In this document: positions 1 to 8,802 of the stretch, piece by piece
Layout: each line of letters opens with the position of its first letter
Numbering within the stretch: the stretch's first letter is position 1
Assembly: GCA_947594855.1 (NCBI GenBank)
Contig: CANQEL010000007.1
Location: 54,080 to 118,079, forward strand
Source: an uncultured Lachnospiraceae bacterium
GTDB lineage: Bacteria > Bacillota > Clostridia > Lachnospirales > Lachnospiraceae
DNA length: 64,000 nt
Reading direction: 5' to 3'
Translations under genes and position numbers: made by a program
Notes under the pieces: model-generated
What the model was told of the DNA's origin: nothing
Seen by the model: the letters and a program-made list of their open reading frames with translations, nothing else
Database searches by the model: none

Positions 1-386
1 GAAGGTGTCTGTGTCTGACCTGCATTAGTACTGTTGTTATTTATTCCTGCAGCAATTACTTTTACTTTCACTTTTCCTACAACCCTTGCCTTTTTACCGC
101 CTGTTTTATTTTTCTCTTTTACCGTAACTACAGCCTTACCCTTTTTCTTAGCCCTGATTACGCCTTTTTTATTAACAGACGCAACCTTCTTCTTATTGGA
201 TGAGAAAAGATATTTTTTGTTTTTTGCCTTATTTTTAATAGCAATTTTCTTTTTCTGCCCCACTTCAATTTTTATATTTTTCTTCTTTATAACTGCTTTT
301 TTACGTGCATATACCTGAGGAACAGCTATAAGCATTACAGTCATTAATGCCACCCCAAAACATAGCATAATCCTTTTCATATTCAT
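1..386 (-). CDS. Secreted protein with bacterial Ig-like (Big_2-type) repeat, 3' end missing
   Basis: Only the first 128 codons are in the window; the gene runs off the left edge. The product begins with a signal peptide (MNMKR, then a hydrophobic stretch ending near PQVYA). A very lysine-rich segment follows, with the pattern of a Big_2 Ig-like domain: a K-x-A-I-K-N strand, F-S-S-N-K-K-K-V-A-S-V-N-K-K-G and G-K-A-V-V-T-V-K. Such domains are known from clostridial surface proteins, where they act as stalks or adhesion modules. The start at 386 is chosen because a GGGGG tract lies 10-14 bases upstream and the signal peptide follows at once. The gene is divergent from the AraC regulator. The catalytic or binding part, if any, lies outside the window. 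Confidence 0.7.
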   Translation of the reverse strand, partial: MNMKRIMLCFGVALMTVMLIAVPQVYARKKAVIKKKNIKIEVGQKKKIAIKNKAKNKKYLFSSNKKKVASVNKKGVIRAKKKGKAVVTVKEKNKTGGKKARVVGKVKVKVIAAGINNNSTNAGQTQTP

Positions 387-471
387 GCATAATTTCCCCC
401 TTATAATTTGTTTATAATTTTAATTTTAAATACACAACATTTTCTTTTCCATGATTTATTATGCCATATGG

Positions 472-501
472 TTGACTTATTATGTTATAATAATATATCA
501 T
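472..501 (+). promoter_or_regulatory. Candidate sigma-A promoter for the AraC-chrA pair
   Basis: TTGACT (472-477) and TATCAT (496-501) are separated by 18 bases; each matches the sigma-A hexamer at 5 of 6 positions. A strong ribosome binding site (AAGGAGG) lies just downstream, before the start at 531. Inferred from sequence only. Confidence 0.4.
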
Positions 502-530
502 ATAATAAGCATCATATAAGGAGGTACGCC

Positions 531-1298
531 ATGATAGATGTTATATATGCTGAAAGCAATACTCATCATATACCCGGATTCGTATATGAACAATCTGAAC
601 CCCATGACTGGTGGCTTTTAATACAGACACATTGCAGGGCATTTTTTGAGATTGACGGCACGCCGGTAATTCTTTCTCCTAACACTACAATATTGTATCC
701 GCCCGATTCTGTTTTCAGATATGGTGCCGCCGATAATGAAGAATACAGTGATGACTGGGTACGGTTTAACACTGACGAATCATTTATATTAAATGGTTCT
801 GTTCCGTTTAATACTCCATTTAACACATCCGAAAACCTGTATATCAGTTATCTGTTCTTTCTTATAGCAAATGAGAATTTCTATACTAATAAATATAAAG
901 AGATGACAATACAATATTTATTCAGAATACTTTTTAACAAACTCAAGGAATCTCTTTCCACAGATTCAGGAAGTCTTCTGGAAAATTCTTTAATGCAGCT
1001 CAGGTTAAACATACAGGCTAATCCTGGAGCTCCGTGGAATGTAACACAGATGGCAAAATTTTTATATATATCGCCCAGGCATCTTCAAAAACTTTATCAA
1101 AAGCAATTTGGTCTTTCGTGTATGTCTGACGTTATTAATAACCGTATTGAACTTGCAAAAACCCTTTTAAAGGACACAAGTATGTCAATAATTCAGATTT
1201 CAATACAGTGCGGGTATTCAAGCGCTGAACATTTCAGCCGCCAGTTCAAAAAACATACCGGGATGTCTCCTAAAAAATACCGCGAAAGCAGCAAATGA
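531..1298 (+). CDS. AraC-family transcriptional regulator
   Basis: A 255-residue one-component regulator. The N-terminal ~150 residues look like the cupin-type sensor of AraC proteins (D-W-W-L-L-I-Q-T-H-C, then S-P-N-T-T-I-L-Y-P-P). The C-terminal ~100 residues are the usual double helix-turn-helix: M-A-K-F-L-Y-I-S-P-R-H-L-Q-K-L-Y in the first unit, and I-Q-C-G-Y-S-S-A-E-H-F-S-R-Q-F-K-K-H-T-G-type residues in the second, ending in the classic P-K-K-Y-R. The reading frame is open upstream to 408, but the ATG at 531 is preceded by AAGGAGG at ideal spacing, so the start is placed there. The chromate transporter gene starts 33 bases downstream, so the two are probably co-transcribed. The effector is unknown; a small sugar or metabolite is usual for this family. 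Confidence 0.85.
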   Translation: MIDVIYAESNTHHIPGFVYEQSEPHDWWLLIQTHCRAFFEIDGTPVILSPNTTILYPPDSVFRYGAADNEEYSDDWVRFNTDESFILNGSVPFNTPFNTSENLYISYLFFLIANENFYTNKYKEMTIQYLFRILFNKLKESLSTDSGSLLENSLMQLRLNIQANPGAPWNVTQMAKFLYISPRHLQKLYQKQFGLSCMSDVINNRIELAKTLLKDTSMSIIQISIQCGYSSAEHFSRQFKKHTGMSPKKYRESSK

Positions 1299-1331
1299 CG
1301 GCATTTGCACGGAAAGGAAATTATACTTATT

Positions 1332-2786
1332 ATGATAAAAAACCGAATACGAAAAATCAAAAGACTGCTGTTTACAATGTTCAAAATCGGAGCTGTCGGT
1401 TTCGGTGGAGGAACTGCTCTTATACCTGTAATCGAGGAAGAAGTTGTTAATAACAACAAAATAGTAGACGACACTGAATTTAACAAAGATGTTATTATTG
1501 CCAATATTACTCCCGGTGCGCTTCCAGTTGAAATTGCAGCCGGAATAGGCCGGAAAATGAGCGGCATAACAGGAATGATTCTTGCTGCATCTGCAATGGC
1601 TTTTCCCGGTTCTTTTCTTACCATACTTATTTTATCTTTAATAAATCAGTCAAGCCAGTTTATAGTATCACAGATACTTTTTGCCTCTATCGGGGTGACT
1701 TCATATATCATTTTTATGCTTCATGAATATCTCAAAAGCACAGTAAAAGAATGTAGAAACAATAATATGGGAATAGCCGGCGTATTCTTTATAACACTTG
1801 TATTTGCTCTTACTGCAGGCAGTGAAATATATCAAATTGCAGGTCTTAACATCACTCCTCTGTTTGACATTTCCACTGTACAGATTCTTATAATAGCATT
1901 TTTTATTATATTTTTTACAAATGGAAACCCATATAAAATAAGACTTATAATCTCTGCCATAATTACCGTTTTGTACTGCCTGTGCATAAGCAGACTTAAT
2001 ATAATTCCCGGTCCTTATACCATATGGATACTCAGGGCTGTTATGCTGATACTTGCTTTGTGGGGACTTTTTACCGGAATAAGTGAACATATATCTTTCG
2101 ATATTAAACCTTTTAAAAGATTTATAAAAGAAGAACTTATATGGTTTGCTTTTTTACTGGTGTCTTCCATCCCTGCTGTACTGCTTTGCGCAGAATCGCT
2201 TCCTTTTATCGGCAAAGGCATAATATCAGTACTGATGTCGTTTGGCGGAGGCGACGCTTACCTTGCTGTTGCTGATGGACTTTTCGTTGAATCCGGAATG
2301 GTCGGCCACAGTGATTTCTATTCAAAGATAGCTTCTGTCGCAAATGCGCTTCCCGGTTCAATACTATGTAAAATACTTGCAGGCTCCGGATATTATATAG
2401 GTTATGAAAATGGCGGCCTTTTCACAGGCTTATGCGTTGCATTAAGCGGATTTACATGCAGTATTGCAGCATCAGGCGGGACATTTTCCGCTGTAGCTTA
2501 TCTTTATGAACGTTTTGAAAATATGAGTATATTCCAGACACTAAAAAAATATATCAGACCTATTGTTGCAGGACTTCTCCTTACTGTATCCGTATCCATG
2601 CTTTATCAGAATATGGAAGTAGCACATATGCAAAGATGCCCTGTAATATATATTCTTATTATAACTGTTGTAATATATATTCTTAATGTGTACTGGAAGA
2701 AAAAAGAAACTCTGTATCCCATATACCGTGTACTCTTATCCGCTGCTATTTCCCTTGCAGCATGCAATATTATACACTTTTTTTAG
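1332..2786 (+). CDS. chrA: Chromate transporter (ChrA), fused two-domain form
   Basis: A 484-residue polytopic membrane protein with two homologous CHR halves. The N-terminal half has F-K-I-G-A-V-G-F-G-G-G-T-A-L-I-P and I-A-N-I-T-P-G-A-L-P. The C-terminal half has L-M-S-F-G-G-G-D-A-Y-L-A-V-A-D-G and S-V-A-N-A-L-P-G-S-I. Clostridia often encode the halves as two short proteins; here they are one chain. Family members export chromate, or in some lineages may move other anions, so the substrate is not proven. The ATG at 1332 has GGAAAGGA upstream and is preferred over an in-frame TTG at 1305. The 3' end overlaps the convergent Gx transporter gene by 4 bases, leaving no room for a terminator between them. 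Confidence 0.82.
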   Translation: MIKNRIRKIKRLLFTMFKIGAVGFGGGTALIPVIEEEVVNNNKIVDDTEFNKDVIIANITPGALPVEIAAGIGRKMSGITGMILAASAMAFPGSFLTILILSLINQSSQFIVSQILFASIGVTSYIIFMLHEYLKSTVKECRNNNMGIAGVFFITLVFALTAGSEIYQIAGLNITPLFDISTVQILIIAFFIIFFTNGNPYKIRLIISAIITVLYCLCISRLNIIPGPYTIWILRAVMLILALWGLFTGISEHISFDIKPFKRFIKEELIWFAFLLVSSIPAVLLCAESLPFIGKGIISVLMSFGGGDAYLAVADGLFVESGMVGHSDFYSKIASVANALPGSILCKILAGSGYYIGYENGGLFTGLCVALSGFTCSIAASGGTFSAVAYLYERFENMSIFQTLKKYIRPIVAGLLLTVSVSMLYQNMEVAHMQRCPVIYILIITVVIYILNVYWKKKETLYPIYRVLLSAAISLAACNIIHFF

Positions 2787-3268
2787 AAACCTCTTCTGAT
2801 TATAATCTGTGCGCATATACCGGTAACGGCTCCTGCCATGCAGCCCGCCACAAGTAAGATTGGAAGGTAACCCAGTACCAGTAGCGTTCCTGTAATAAAA
2901 ACTGCTGTGATAATCTGTCCGATATTATGAAGTATTGCCCCAAATACGCTGCAGAGCCATATACATTTTTCAGACAATATCTTTTTTAAGATAAACATTC
3001 CCAAAAGGCAGAACATTCCGCCGGCAAAACTATAAATCAGCGCAATTATACTGCCGCCAAATACTGCGCCCAGAATTATTCTTGCCAAAACTATGGCAAA
3101 CACCTCGCCCGCCCTGTAATGGTAAACGGCATATACCGTAACCACATTTGCAAGTCCAAGCTTCACGCCCGGAACCGGTATCGGATTAGGTATTCTCAGT
3201 TCTACAACAAAAATAATTAATGCCAGCGCCGTAAGGAGCGCAAGTTCTGCAAGTTTCCCTGTTTTCAT
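2783..3268 (-). CDS. Gx transporter family membrane protein (heptaprenyl diphosphate synthase component I-like)
   Basis: A 161-residue, strongly hydrophobic protein with about five membrane segments. The sequence near residue 25-40 (V-E-L-R-I-P-N-P-I-P-V-P-G-V-K-L-G-L-A-N-V-V) is the hallmark of the family once called heptaprenyl diphosphate synthase component I and now usually named Gx transporter, which resembles ECF-type S components. The start at 3268 follows the stop of the NusG-II gene by one base, with AGGGTGAT upstream, so the two are translationally coupled. In other clostridia this pair occurs with electron-transfer or quinone-related genes; none are seen here. Transport substrate unknown. 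Confidence 0.75.
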   Translation of the reverse strand: MKTGKLAELALLTALALIIFVVELRIPNPIPVPGVKLGLANVVTVYAVYHYRAGEVFAIVLARIILGAVFGGSIIALIYSFAGGMFCLLGMFILKKILSEKCIWLCSVFGAILHNIGQIITAVFITGTLLVLGYLPILLVAGCMAGAVTGICAQIIIRRGF

Positions 3269-3269
3269 A

Positions 3270-3653
3270 TTAATCACCCTGTAATCCGGTAACGCCATCA
3301 GGCGAATCCGAATCATCAGCAAAATTTATAACTATATGGTGTGGAAGGCATACAACAGGCATAGCTTTTGATTTCAGCCATCCCATCTTTACACATGTAT
3401 TGTCAGGGCAATCCGCATATGACATACGTATTCTGCCATTCTCAATTAAGACCTTATTTGTGCCTTCTTCACTTTTTATTTCAATCTCATACGGTTTTTC
3501 ATATTTCGTAAGGTCCAGCCTGTAAAGTTCCTGTCCGTCTCTTGTTATAATTACTTCTTTTCCGTCTGACTTTCTAAGCACAAAAACTGAACCTGCTATA
3601 CCAATTATAAAAATACATATGAATATACCAATGCAAATCCTGTCATTTTTCAT
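3270..3653 (-). CDS. NusG domain II-containing membrane-anchored protein
   Basis: A 127-residue protein with one N-terminal membrane segment (residues ~7-25) followed by a small extracytoplasmic beta domain. The C-D-x-x-C-like segment A-D-C-P-D-N-T-C-V-K-M-G-W and the following V-V-C-L-P-H-H-I-V are typical of the stand-alone NusG domain II family of Firmicutes, which has no relation to transcription elongation despite its name. It is followed immediately by the Gx transporter gene, its usual partner. Start at 3653 is preceded by GGTGG. Three conserved cysteines suggest metal or thiol chemistry, but no function is established. Confidence 0.72.
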   Translation of the reverse strand: MKNDRICIGIFICIFIIGIAGSVFVLRKSDGKEVIITRDGQELYRLDLTKYEKPYEIEIKSEEGTNKVLIENGRIRMSYADCPDNTCVKMGWLKSKAMPVVCLPHHIVINFADDSDSPDGVTGLQGD

Positions 3654-3747
3654 CAGACAACCACCATAAAATCATCTTTCAAATATTGTACCATAAGTCT
3701 TGCCAGAAGACAATTTTACAAACAAAAACTTTACCATTACTATCATT

Positions 3748-3786
3748 AAAAAGCCCGGGCAGAAGCAAGCTCCTGTCCGGGCTTTA
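3748..3786 (-). terminator. Rho-independent terminator after tsf
   Basis: A 13-bp stem (3750-3762 with 3773-3785, one G-U pair, GC-rich core around GCCCGGG) is followed on the minus strand by a run of T. It lies about 35 bases past the tsf stop codon and closes the rpsB-tsf operon. Confidence 0.85.
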
Positions 3787-3820
3787 TTTTAAATGATTGT
3801 GTGGCTCGTAGCTAACGCGT

Positions 3821-4753
3821 CTATTTCATCTGTGCAGCTACTTCAGCAGCAAAATCCTCAGTCTTTTTCTCGATTCCTTCTCCGGTTTCGTAACGTACAA
3901 AATCTACTACCTTCAGGCTGCATCCGCACGCTTTGGCAACTGACTCAACATATTTGCCGACATTCTCTTTGTTCTCAGCCTTAACATATTCCTGCTCAAG
4001 AAGACAAACTTCTTTAAGTTCTTTGTTAAGCCTTCCTGTAACCATTTTCTCAATAATGTTATCAGGTTTACCCGAATTCTTAGGGTCATTCTTAGCCTGA
4101 GCAACCAGAATCTCAAGTTCATGCTTTTTATACTCTTCTGATACATCTGCTGTTGATACATACTTAGGAGACATTGCTGCTATCTGCATTGCAACATTTT
4201 TAAGACATTCTTTTACATCTTCGCTGTCATTATCTGTCTGAGCCTTAACAAGAACGCCGATTTTTCCTGCTGCATGAATATATGAAACAATAATTCCGTC
4301 ATCAGCAGTAAGTTTAACAAACCTGCGGATATTCATATTTTCACCAATCTTTGCAATCATTCCTGCAAGTTTTTCACTGACAGTCATTCCTGCTTCAGCT
4401 TTCCAGTCTTCAGCCATAAATGCATCAATATCTGCCGCATCTGTTTCAGCTGCCTGAGCTGCAACCTGTTCAACAAATTCACGGAATACATCATTCTTAG
4501 CTACAAAATCGGTCTCACTGTTTACTTCTACCATGGAAGCAATTTTTCCATCTGCACTTACATTTGTGCATACAAGACCCTCAGCTGCAATTCTTCCTGC
4601 TTTTTTTGCTGCTTTTGCAAGGCCATTTTCCCTGAGGAATTCCATAGCCTTATCCATATCTCCGTCTGTATTAGTTAATGCCTTTTTGCAGTCCATCATT
4701 CCTGCACCTGACATTTCTCTTAACTCTTTAACCATAGCTGCTGTAATAGCCAT
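3821..4753 (-). CDS. tsf: Elongation factor Ts
   Basis: A 310-residue EF-Ts, the nucleotide exchange factor for EF-Tu. The N-terminal UBA-like module carries the signature L-R-E-M-S-G-A-G-M-M-D-C-K-K-A-L, and the core has T-D-F-V-A-K-N-D and M-Q-I-A-A-M-S-P-K-Y-V. Length and domain order are normal for the family. The start at 4753 is chosen because AAGGAGTG lies upstream and the conserved M-A-I-T-A-x-M-V-K-x-L-R begins there. It lies 36 bases after rpsB, the universal bacterial pairing, and ends at a strong terminator. Confidence 0.97.
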   Translation of the reverse strand: MAITAAMVKELREMSGAGMMDCKKALTNTDGDMDKAMEFLRENGLAKAAKKAGRIAAEGLVCTNVSADGKIASMVEVNSETDFVAKNDVFREFVEQVAAQAAETDAADIDAFMAEDWKAEAGMTVSEKLAGMIAKIGENMNIRRFVKLTADDGIIVSYIHAAGKIGVLVKAQTDNDSEDVKECLKNVAMQIAAMSPKYVSTADVSEEYKKHELEILVAQAKNDPKNSGKPDNIIEKMVTGRLNKELKEVCLLEQEYVKAENKENVGKYVESVAKACGCSLKVVDFVRYETGEGIEKKTEDFAAEVAAQMK

Positions 4754-4789
4754 TTTATTTTCACTCCTTACAATCTGTTTCAAATTAAA

Positions 4790-5605
4790 TTATTCTGCTT
4801 CGGTTTCTGCTGGAACCTCATTTTCTTCCTCAACAGGCTCTGCAGCGTCTGCCTCTGTTTCCTCTGCCTCGTCTGCTGCTTCTTCTTCAGGGTTTTCATC
4901 CGGTACTTCATCAACCATTGAAACACCTTCATTAGCCTCAATAACAGCATCAGCCATCTTAGCTACAATAAGCTTAACTGCACGGATGGCATCATCATTA
5001 CCCGGAATAACATAATCAAGTTCATCCGGATCACAGTTGGTATCAGCAATACCAATAAGAGGAATACCAAGTATATGTGCTTCCTGAACGCATATTCTCT
5101 CTTTCTTAGGGTCTACAACAAATATAGCATCCGGTATCTCTTTCATTTCCTTGATTCCGCCAAGGTTTTTCTCAAGCTTATCCCATTCTTTCTTAATTGC
5201 AATAACTTCTTTCTTAGGAAGAACATCAAATGTTCCGTCTTCCGACATCTTTTCAATTTCCTTAAGTCTCTTAACTCTTGTCTGAATAGTCTTGAAATTG
5301 GTAAGCATTCCGCCCAGCCATCTTTCATTTACATAAAACATTCCGCAACGTTCAGCCTCTGTTTTAACAGAATCCTGAGCCTGCTTTTTAGTTCCTACAA
5401 AAAGAATATTTCCGCCTTCTGCAACAATATCCTTAATTGCATTGTAGGCTTCATCGACTTTACCTACAGATTTCTGAAGGTCAATTATATATATGCCGTT
5501 TCTCTCGGTATATATATATGGAGCCATTTTAGGGTTCCATCTTCTTGTCTGATGTCCAAAATGAACACCTGCTTCGAGTAACTGTTTCATTGAAATAACG
5601 CTCAT
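4790..5605 (-). CDS. rpsB: 30S ribosomal protein S2
   Basis: A 271-residue S2 protein of the small ribosomal subunit. It begins [19 protein letters not shown], with the family motifs N-P-K-M-A-P-Y-I-Y and G-T-K-K-Q-A-Q-D. The last ~40 residues are an acidic, Glu/Ala-rich tail, which makes it longer than the roughly 230-250 residues of many S2 proteins. The start at 5605 has GGAGG upstream; an in-frame ATG further up lacks one. It is the first gene of the rpsB-tsf operon. Confidence 0.97.
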   Translation of the reverse strand: MSVISMKQLLEAGVHFGHQTRRWNPKMAPYIYTERNGIYIIDLQKSVGKVDEAYNAIKDIVAEGGNILFVGTKKQAQDSVKTEAERCGMFYVNERWLGGMLTNFKTIQTRVKRLKEIEKMSEDGTFDVLPKKEVIAIKKEWDKLEKNLGGIKEMKEIPDAIFVVDPKKERICVQEAHILGIPLIGIADTNCDPDELDYVIPGNDDAIRAVKLIVAKMADAVIEANEGVSMVDEVPDENPEEEAADEAEETEADAAEPVEEENEVPAETEAE

Positions 5606-5653
5606 TTTTCTTACCTCCATTTGGTTAATAATCTTCCATGCATATCTCCCCAT

Positions 5654-5681
5654 ATAATAACCCGTATGGTTTACGCGTCAA
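5654..5681 (-). promoter_or_regulatory. Candidate rpsB promoter
   Basis: On the minus strand TTGACG (5676-5681) and TATTAT (5654-5659) are 16 bases apart, each matching at 5 of 6 positions. They lie about 50 bases upstream of the rpsB start. A weaker alternative lies further upstream near 5720-5750. Confidence 0.45.
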
Positions 5682-5780
5682 AAACCTAAGGGCACCGGTT
5701 ATACAGTCCATGCATGTGTTTTTTACAAATACTGATATATATTACCACAACAATTTATAAATATCAAGTACAAAATACAG

Positions 5781-5814
5781 AAAAGGTGCATTACTTCTGA
5801 GTAATTCACCTTTT
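5781..5814 (-). terminator. Terminator after codY
   Basis: A 14-bp stem with one mismatch (AAAAGGTG...ATTAC pairing with GTAAT...CACCTTTT) has a 6-base loop and flanking T runs on both strands. It lies about 40 bases past the codY stop and separates codY from the rpsB promoter. Confidence 0.7.
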
Positions 5815-5855
5815 TAATTCAAACGTATCTTTCATATATATTAATTTTCCATCTG

Positions 5856-6629
5856 CTATATTCTTCTTATCTTTTTAAGCTCTGAAAACACTTCGTCATT
5901 AAGTACCTTAATATATGTACCTTTCATACCTGAAGAATGTGACTCTATTACTCCCGCACTCTCAAATTTTCTTAATGCATTTACTATTACGGACCTTGTT
6001 ATTCCTACCTTGTCGGCTATTTTGCTCGCAACTAAAACTCCTTCTTTGTTATTAAGTTCATCAAACACATGCGAGATTGCCTCAACTTCAGAATATGACA
6101 ATGTGCCGATAGCTGATTTTACTATCTGCCGTTTACGAAGCATCTCTGCATCTTCTTCTTTAACAGCCCTTAACATTTCAAGCCCGACTACCGTTGTTCC
6201 ATACTCGCTTAGAATAATATCGTCTATATCGTATCCGCCTTCAATACGGTATATAAACAATGTTCCAAGCCTTTCACCCGATATCCCTATAGGAACTATA
6301 ATAGCCTTATATCCTTCTTTGCTTGCTTTATTAAATCCAAACGTTACAAGATTTGCATTTTCCATAGTGGATAAAACATTGAGGAAACGCTCACCAAGCG
6401 CGCCGTCAATCATATCGCCGACTTTATCAGATATAAGTTCATCAATACGTTTTATATCCGGTCTGTTTTTGATGCCAAGTATTTTACCCTTCTTACTTAT
6501 TACTATAGTATTAGAAGAAAGCACCTCACTTAACACTTCGCATATATCATTAAACATGAATTTTGTTTCAGTGTTATTATGTAACAGTTTGTTTATTTTT
6601 CTTGTCTTATCTAATAATTGAACGCTCAT
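5856..6629 (-). CDS. codY: GTP- and branched-chain-amino-acid-sensing global repressor CodY
   Basis: A 257-residue CodY, full length. The N-terminal GAF-type domain carries the ligand-sensing part, and the C-terminal winged helix is almost canonical: S-K-I-A-D-K-V-G-I-T-R-S-V-I-V-N-A-L-R-K, then G-M-K-G-T-Y-I-K-V-L-N. In Firmicutes CodY represses amino-acid biosynthesis and adaptation genes when GTP and isoleucine/valine are plentiful; the ilv genes in this window are plausible targets. It has its own promoter between topA and codY, so it is probably not simply read through from topA. The start at 6629 has CAGGAGT upstream. It follows topA directly, without the xerC/hslVU genes found between them in Bacillus. 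Confidence 0.96.
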   Translation of the reverse strand: MSVQLLDKTRKINKLLHNNTETKFMFNDICEVLSEVLSSNTIVISKKGKILGIKNRPDIKRIDELISDKVGDMIDGALGERFLNVLSTMENANLVTFGFNKASKEGYKAIIVPIGISGERLGTLFIYRIEGGYDIDDIILSEYGTTVVGLEMLRAVKEEDAEMLRKRQIVKSAIGTLSYSEVEAISHVFDELNNKEGVLVASKIADKVGITRSVIVNALRKFESAGVIESHSSGMKGTYIKVLNDEVFSELKKIRRI

Positions 6630-6661
6630 ATATTGTACTCCTGAAAAGTAGTATATGTCGA

Positions 6662-6690
6662 ATTATATCACTAATTATCTGAAAAGACAA
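6662..6690 (-). promoter_or_regulatory. codY promoter with an embedded CodY-box-like sequence
   Basis: On the minus strand TTGTCT (6685-6690) and a perfect TATAAT (6662-6667) are 17 bases apart, with TGA before the -10 making it an extended -10 element. A 15-base sequence at 6673-6687 (AATTATCTGAAAAGA on the plus strand) matches the CodY box AATTTTCWGAAAATT at 12 of 15 positions and fills the space between the two hexamers. This layout suggests autorepression. The promoter is seen directly; the CodY binding is inferred. Confidence 0.55.
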
Positions 6691-6716
6691 TATATTTATT
6701 AAAAATCAATGTATTT

Positions 6717-8786
6717 TCATACAATTTTACTCTTTTCCTTATATCCGCATACATTTTCCATGCATACGAGCATATTTCCTTTAACAAGAAGCATTTTTCC
6801 ACATTTCGGGCAAAGTTTTCCTGACGGTTTTTCCCAGGTCATAAATCCACATTCCGGATTATTGATACAACCGTAATATTTTCTTCCTTTTTGCGTCTTC
6901 TTTATAACTATATCTCCCCCACACTCAGGACATATAATACCCGTTTTTTCAAAATAAGGCTTCGTGTTACGGCACTCAGGGAATCCCGGACATGCCAGGA
7001 ATTTACCATGAGGTCCATATTTTATTACCATATTTCTTCCGCAATTCTCACATATTGTATCAGTAACCTCATCTTCTATTTTAATCTTATCGAGCTTTTC
7101 TTCAGCATTTTCAACAGCTGCCATCAAATCAGGATAAAAATTGCTTACTACGGTTTTCCAGTTTACTGTTCCCTCTTCAACACAATCTAAAAGCCCTTCC
7201 AGATTGGCAGTAAAATTAACGTCAACAATACTTGCAAAACCTTTAATCATTATCTCATTAACAATTTCCCCAAGCTCTGTCACATACAGGTTTTTCTTTT
7301 CCTTTGCCACATATCTTCTTGCAATAATTGTAGTAATTGTAGGCGCATAGGTACTTGGCCTTCCTATTCCAAGTTCCTCCAGGGTCTTAACAAGCGATGC
7401 CTCTGTAAAATGTGTTGGAGGCTGTGTAAAATGCTGACTGCTTTCACAGTCTGCCGGAGTAAGCTTCATTCCCTTTTCAATTTTTGAAGATATCACATCT
7501 GATATTTCTTTATCTTCTTCTGTCTGGTAGACACTCATATATCCTGAAAAAATTGATTTGGATGCAGCAGCAGTAAATCTGTATCCTCCGCCATCAATCT
7601 TTATGCTTTTTGTTTCATATTTTGCAGCTTCCATACGGCTTGCCACAAACCTTTTCCAAATAAGCTGATACAATCTGAACTGATCTCTTGAAAGCTGTTC
7701 TTTTACCTGGACAGGCGTAATATCTACGTAGGTAGGCCTTATTGCCTCATGCGCATCCTGTATTTTTCTTGAGGAAGCTACAGTTTTTGTATTTTTAATA
7801 ACATACTCCTTACCATAGTTTTCTTCAACAAATTTTCTGCAAAGAGAATCTGCTTCATCAGATATTCTTACTGAATCTGTACGCAGATAAGTAATAAGTC
7901 CTATCGTTCCATGCCCTTTTACCGGCACGCCTTCATATAACTGCTGCGCGATACGCATGGTTTTCTGGGTTGAAAAATTAAGTACCTTTGCAGCCTCCTG
8001 CTGAAGAGTACTTGTAGTAAAAGGTACAGGTGATTTTTTGCTTCGCTCCGATACTTTTATATCACTTACCACAAATTCTGCCGATTTTACTACTGACATA
8101 ATCTCGTCAGCCTTTTTTCTGTTCCCAATCTGCAGTTTCTTATCCTCTGTTCCATAAAAATGCGCAATAAGAGGTTTTTTCTCGCCGCTTATATTAAACG
8201 ATGCATCTATAGTCCAATATTCAGAAGGTATAAAAGAATTAATCTCCCTTTCCCTGTCGCATATAAGACGGAGCGCTACAGACTGTACACGTCCGGCGCT
8301 GAGTCCGCTCTTAACCTTTGCCCACAGAAGCGGACTTATTTTATAGCCTATCATCCTGTCAAGCATACGTCTTGCCTGTTGGGAATTTACCAGATTCATA
8401 TCTATGTCCCTGGCTTCTTTTATCGATTTCTTAACTGCGTTTTTAGTTATTTCATTAAATGTAATCCTTCTTGCTTTTTTTTCGTCAAGCCCCAACGCTT
8501 CCAGAAGATGCCAGGATATTGCCTCTCCTTCACGGTCAGGGTCAGTTGCAAGATATACTCTGTCTGCTTTTTTTGATGCTTTTCTGAGTTCTGATAAAAG
8601 TTCGCCTTTACCACGGATAGTAATATATTTTGGCTCAAAATCATTATCGACATCTATCCCCAGTCTGCTTTTAGGAAAATTTCTCACATGCCCGTTGGAT
8701 GCAAGCACTTCATAATTCTTTCCGAGAAATTTCTTTATTGTTTCCGCCTTAGCCGGGGATTCTACAATAACAAGATTTTTAACCAT
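6717..8786 (-). CDS. topA: DNA topoisomerase I
   Basis: A 689-residue type IA topoisomerase that relaxes negative supercoils. The Toprim domain is at the N terminus (V-I-V-E-S-P-A-K-A; D-P-D-R-E-G-E-A around residue 82-89). The active-site tyrosine is Tyr300 in G-L-I-T-Y-L-R-T-D-S. The C terminus has three zinc-ribbon modules, each with paired C-x-x-C motifs; the last has its second Cys pair spread as C-x-x-x-x-C. The start at 8786 has CGGAGTGG upstream and begins M-V-K-N-L-V-I-V-E-S. It lies 16 bases downstream of the dprA stop, in the conserved dprA-topA order. Confidence 0.96.
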   Translation of the reverse strand: MVKNLVIVESPAKAETIKKFLGKNYEVLASNGHVRNFPKSRLGIDVDNDFEPKYITIRGKGELLSELRKASKKADRVYLATDPDREGEAISWHLLEALGLDEKKARRITFNEITKNAVKKSIKEARDIDMNLVNSQQARRMLDRMIGYKISPLLWAKVKSGLSAGRVQSVALRLICDREREINSFIPSEYWTIDASFNISGEKKPLIAHFYGTEDKKLQIGNRKKADEIMSVVKSAEFVVSDIKVSERSKKSPVPFTTSTLQQEAAKVLNFSTQKTMRIAQQLYEGVPVKGHGTIGLITYLRTDSVRISDEADSLCRKFVEENYGKEYVIKNTKTVASSRKIQDAHEAIRPTYVDITPVQVKEQLSRDQFRLYQLIWKRFVASRMEAAKYETKSIKIDGGGYRFTAAASKSIFSGYMSVYQTEEDKEISDVISSKIEKGMKLTPADCESSQHFTQPPTHFTEASLVKTLEELGIGRPSTYAPTITTIIARRYVAKEKKNLYVTELGEIVNEIMIKGFASIVDVNFTANLEGLLDCVEEGTVNWKTVVSNFYPDLMAAVENAEEKLDKIKIEDEVTDTICENCGRNMVIKYGPHGKFLACPGFPECRNTKPYFEKTGIICPECGGDIVIKKTQKGRKYYGCINNPECGFMTWEKPSGKLCPKCGKMLLVKGNMLVCMENVCGYKEKSKIV

Positions 8787-8802
8787 TATAAACCACTCCG
8801 TT

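Noticed and set aside
34..318. Plus-strand frame of hydrophobic Phe/Leu-rich residues
   Set aside because: It is the antisense of the lysine-rich secreted Ig-like protein; AAA/AAG-rich codons read backwards give Phe/Leu.
4533..5015. 160-codon plus-strand frame over tsf/rpsB
   Set aside because: Ser/Ala-rich antisense shadow of two certain genes, with no ribosome binding site.
6010..6621. 203-codon plus-strand frame over codY
   Set aside because: Antisense shadow of a fully conserved gene.
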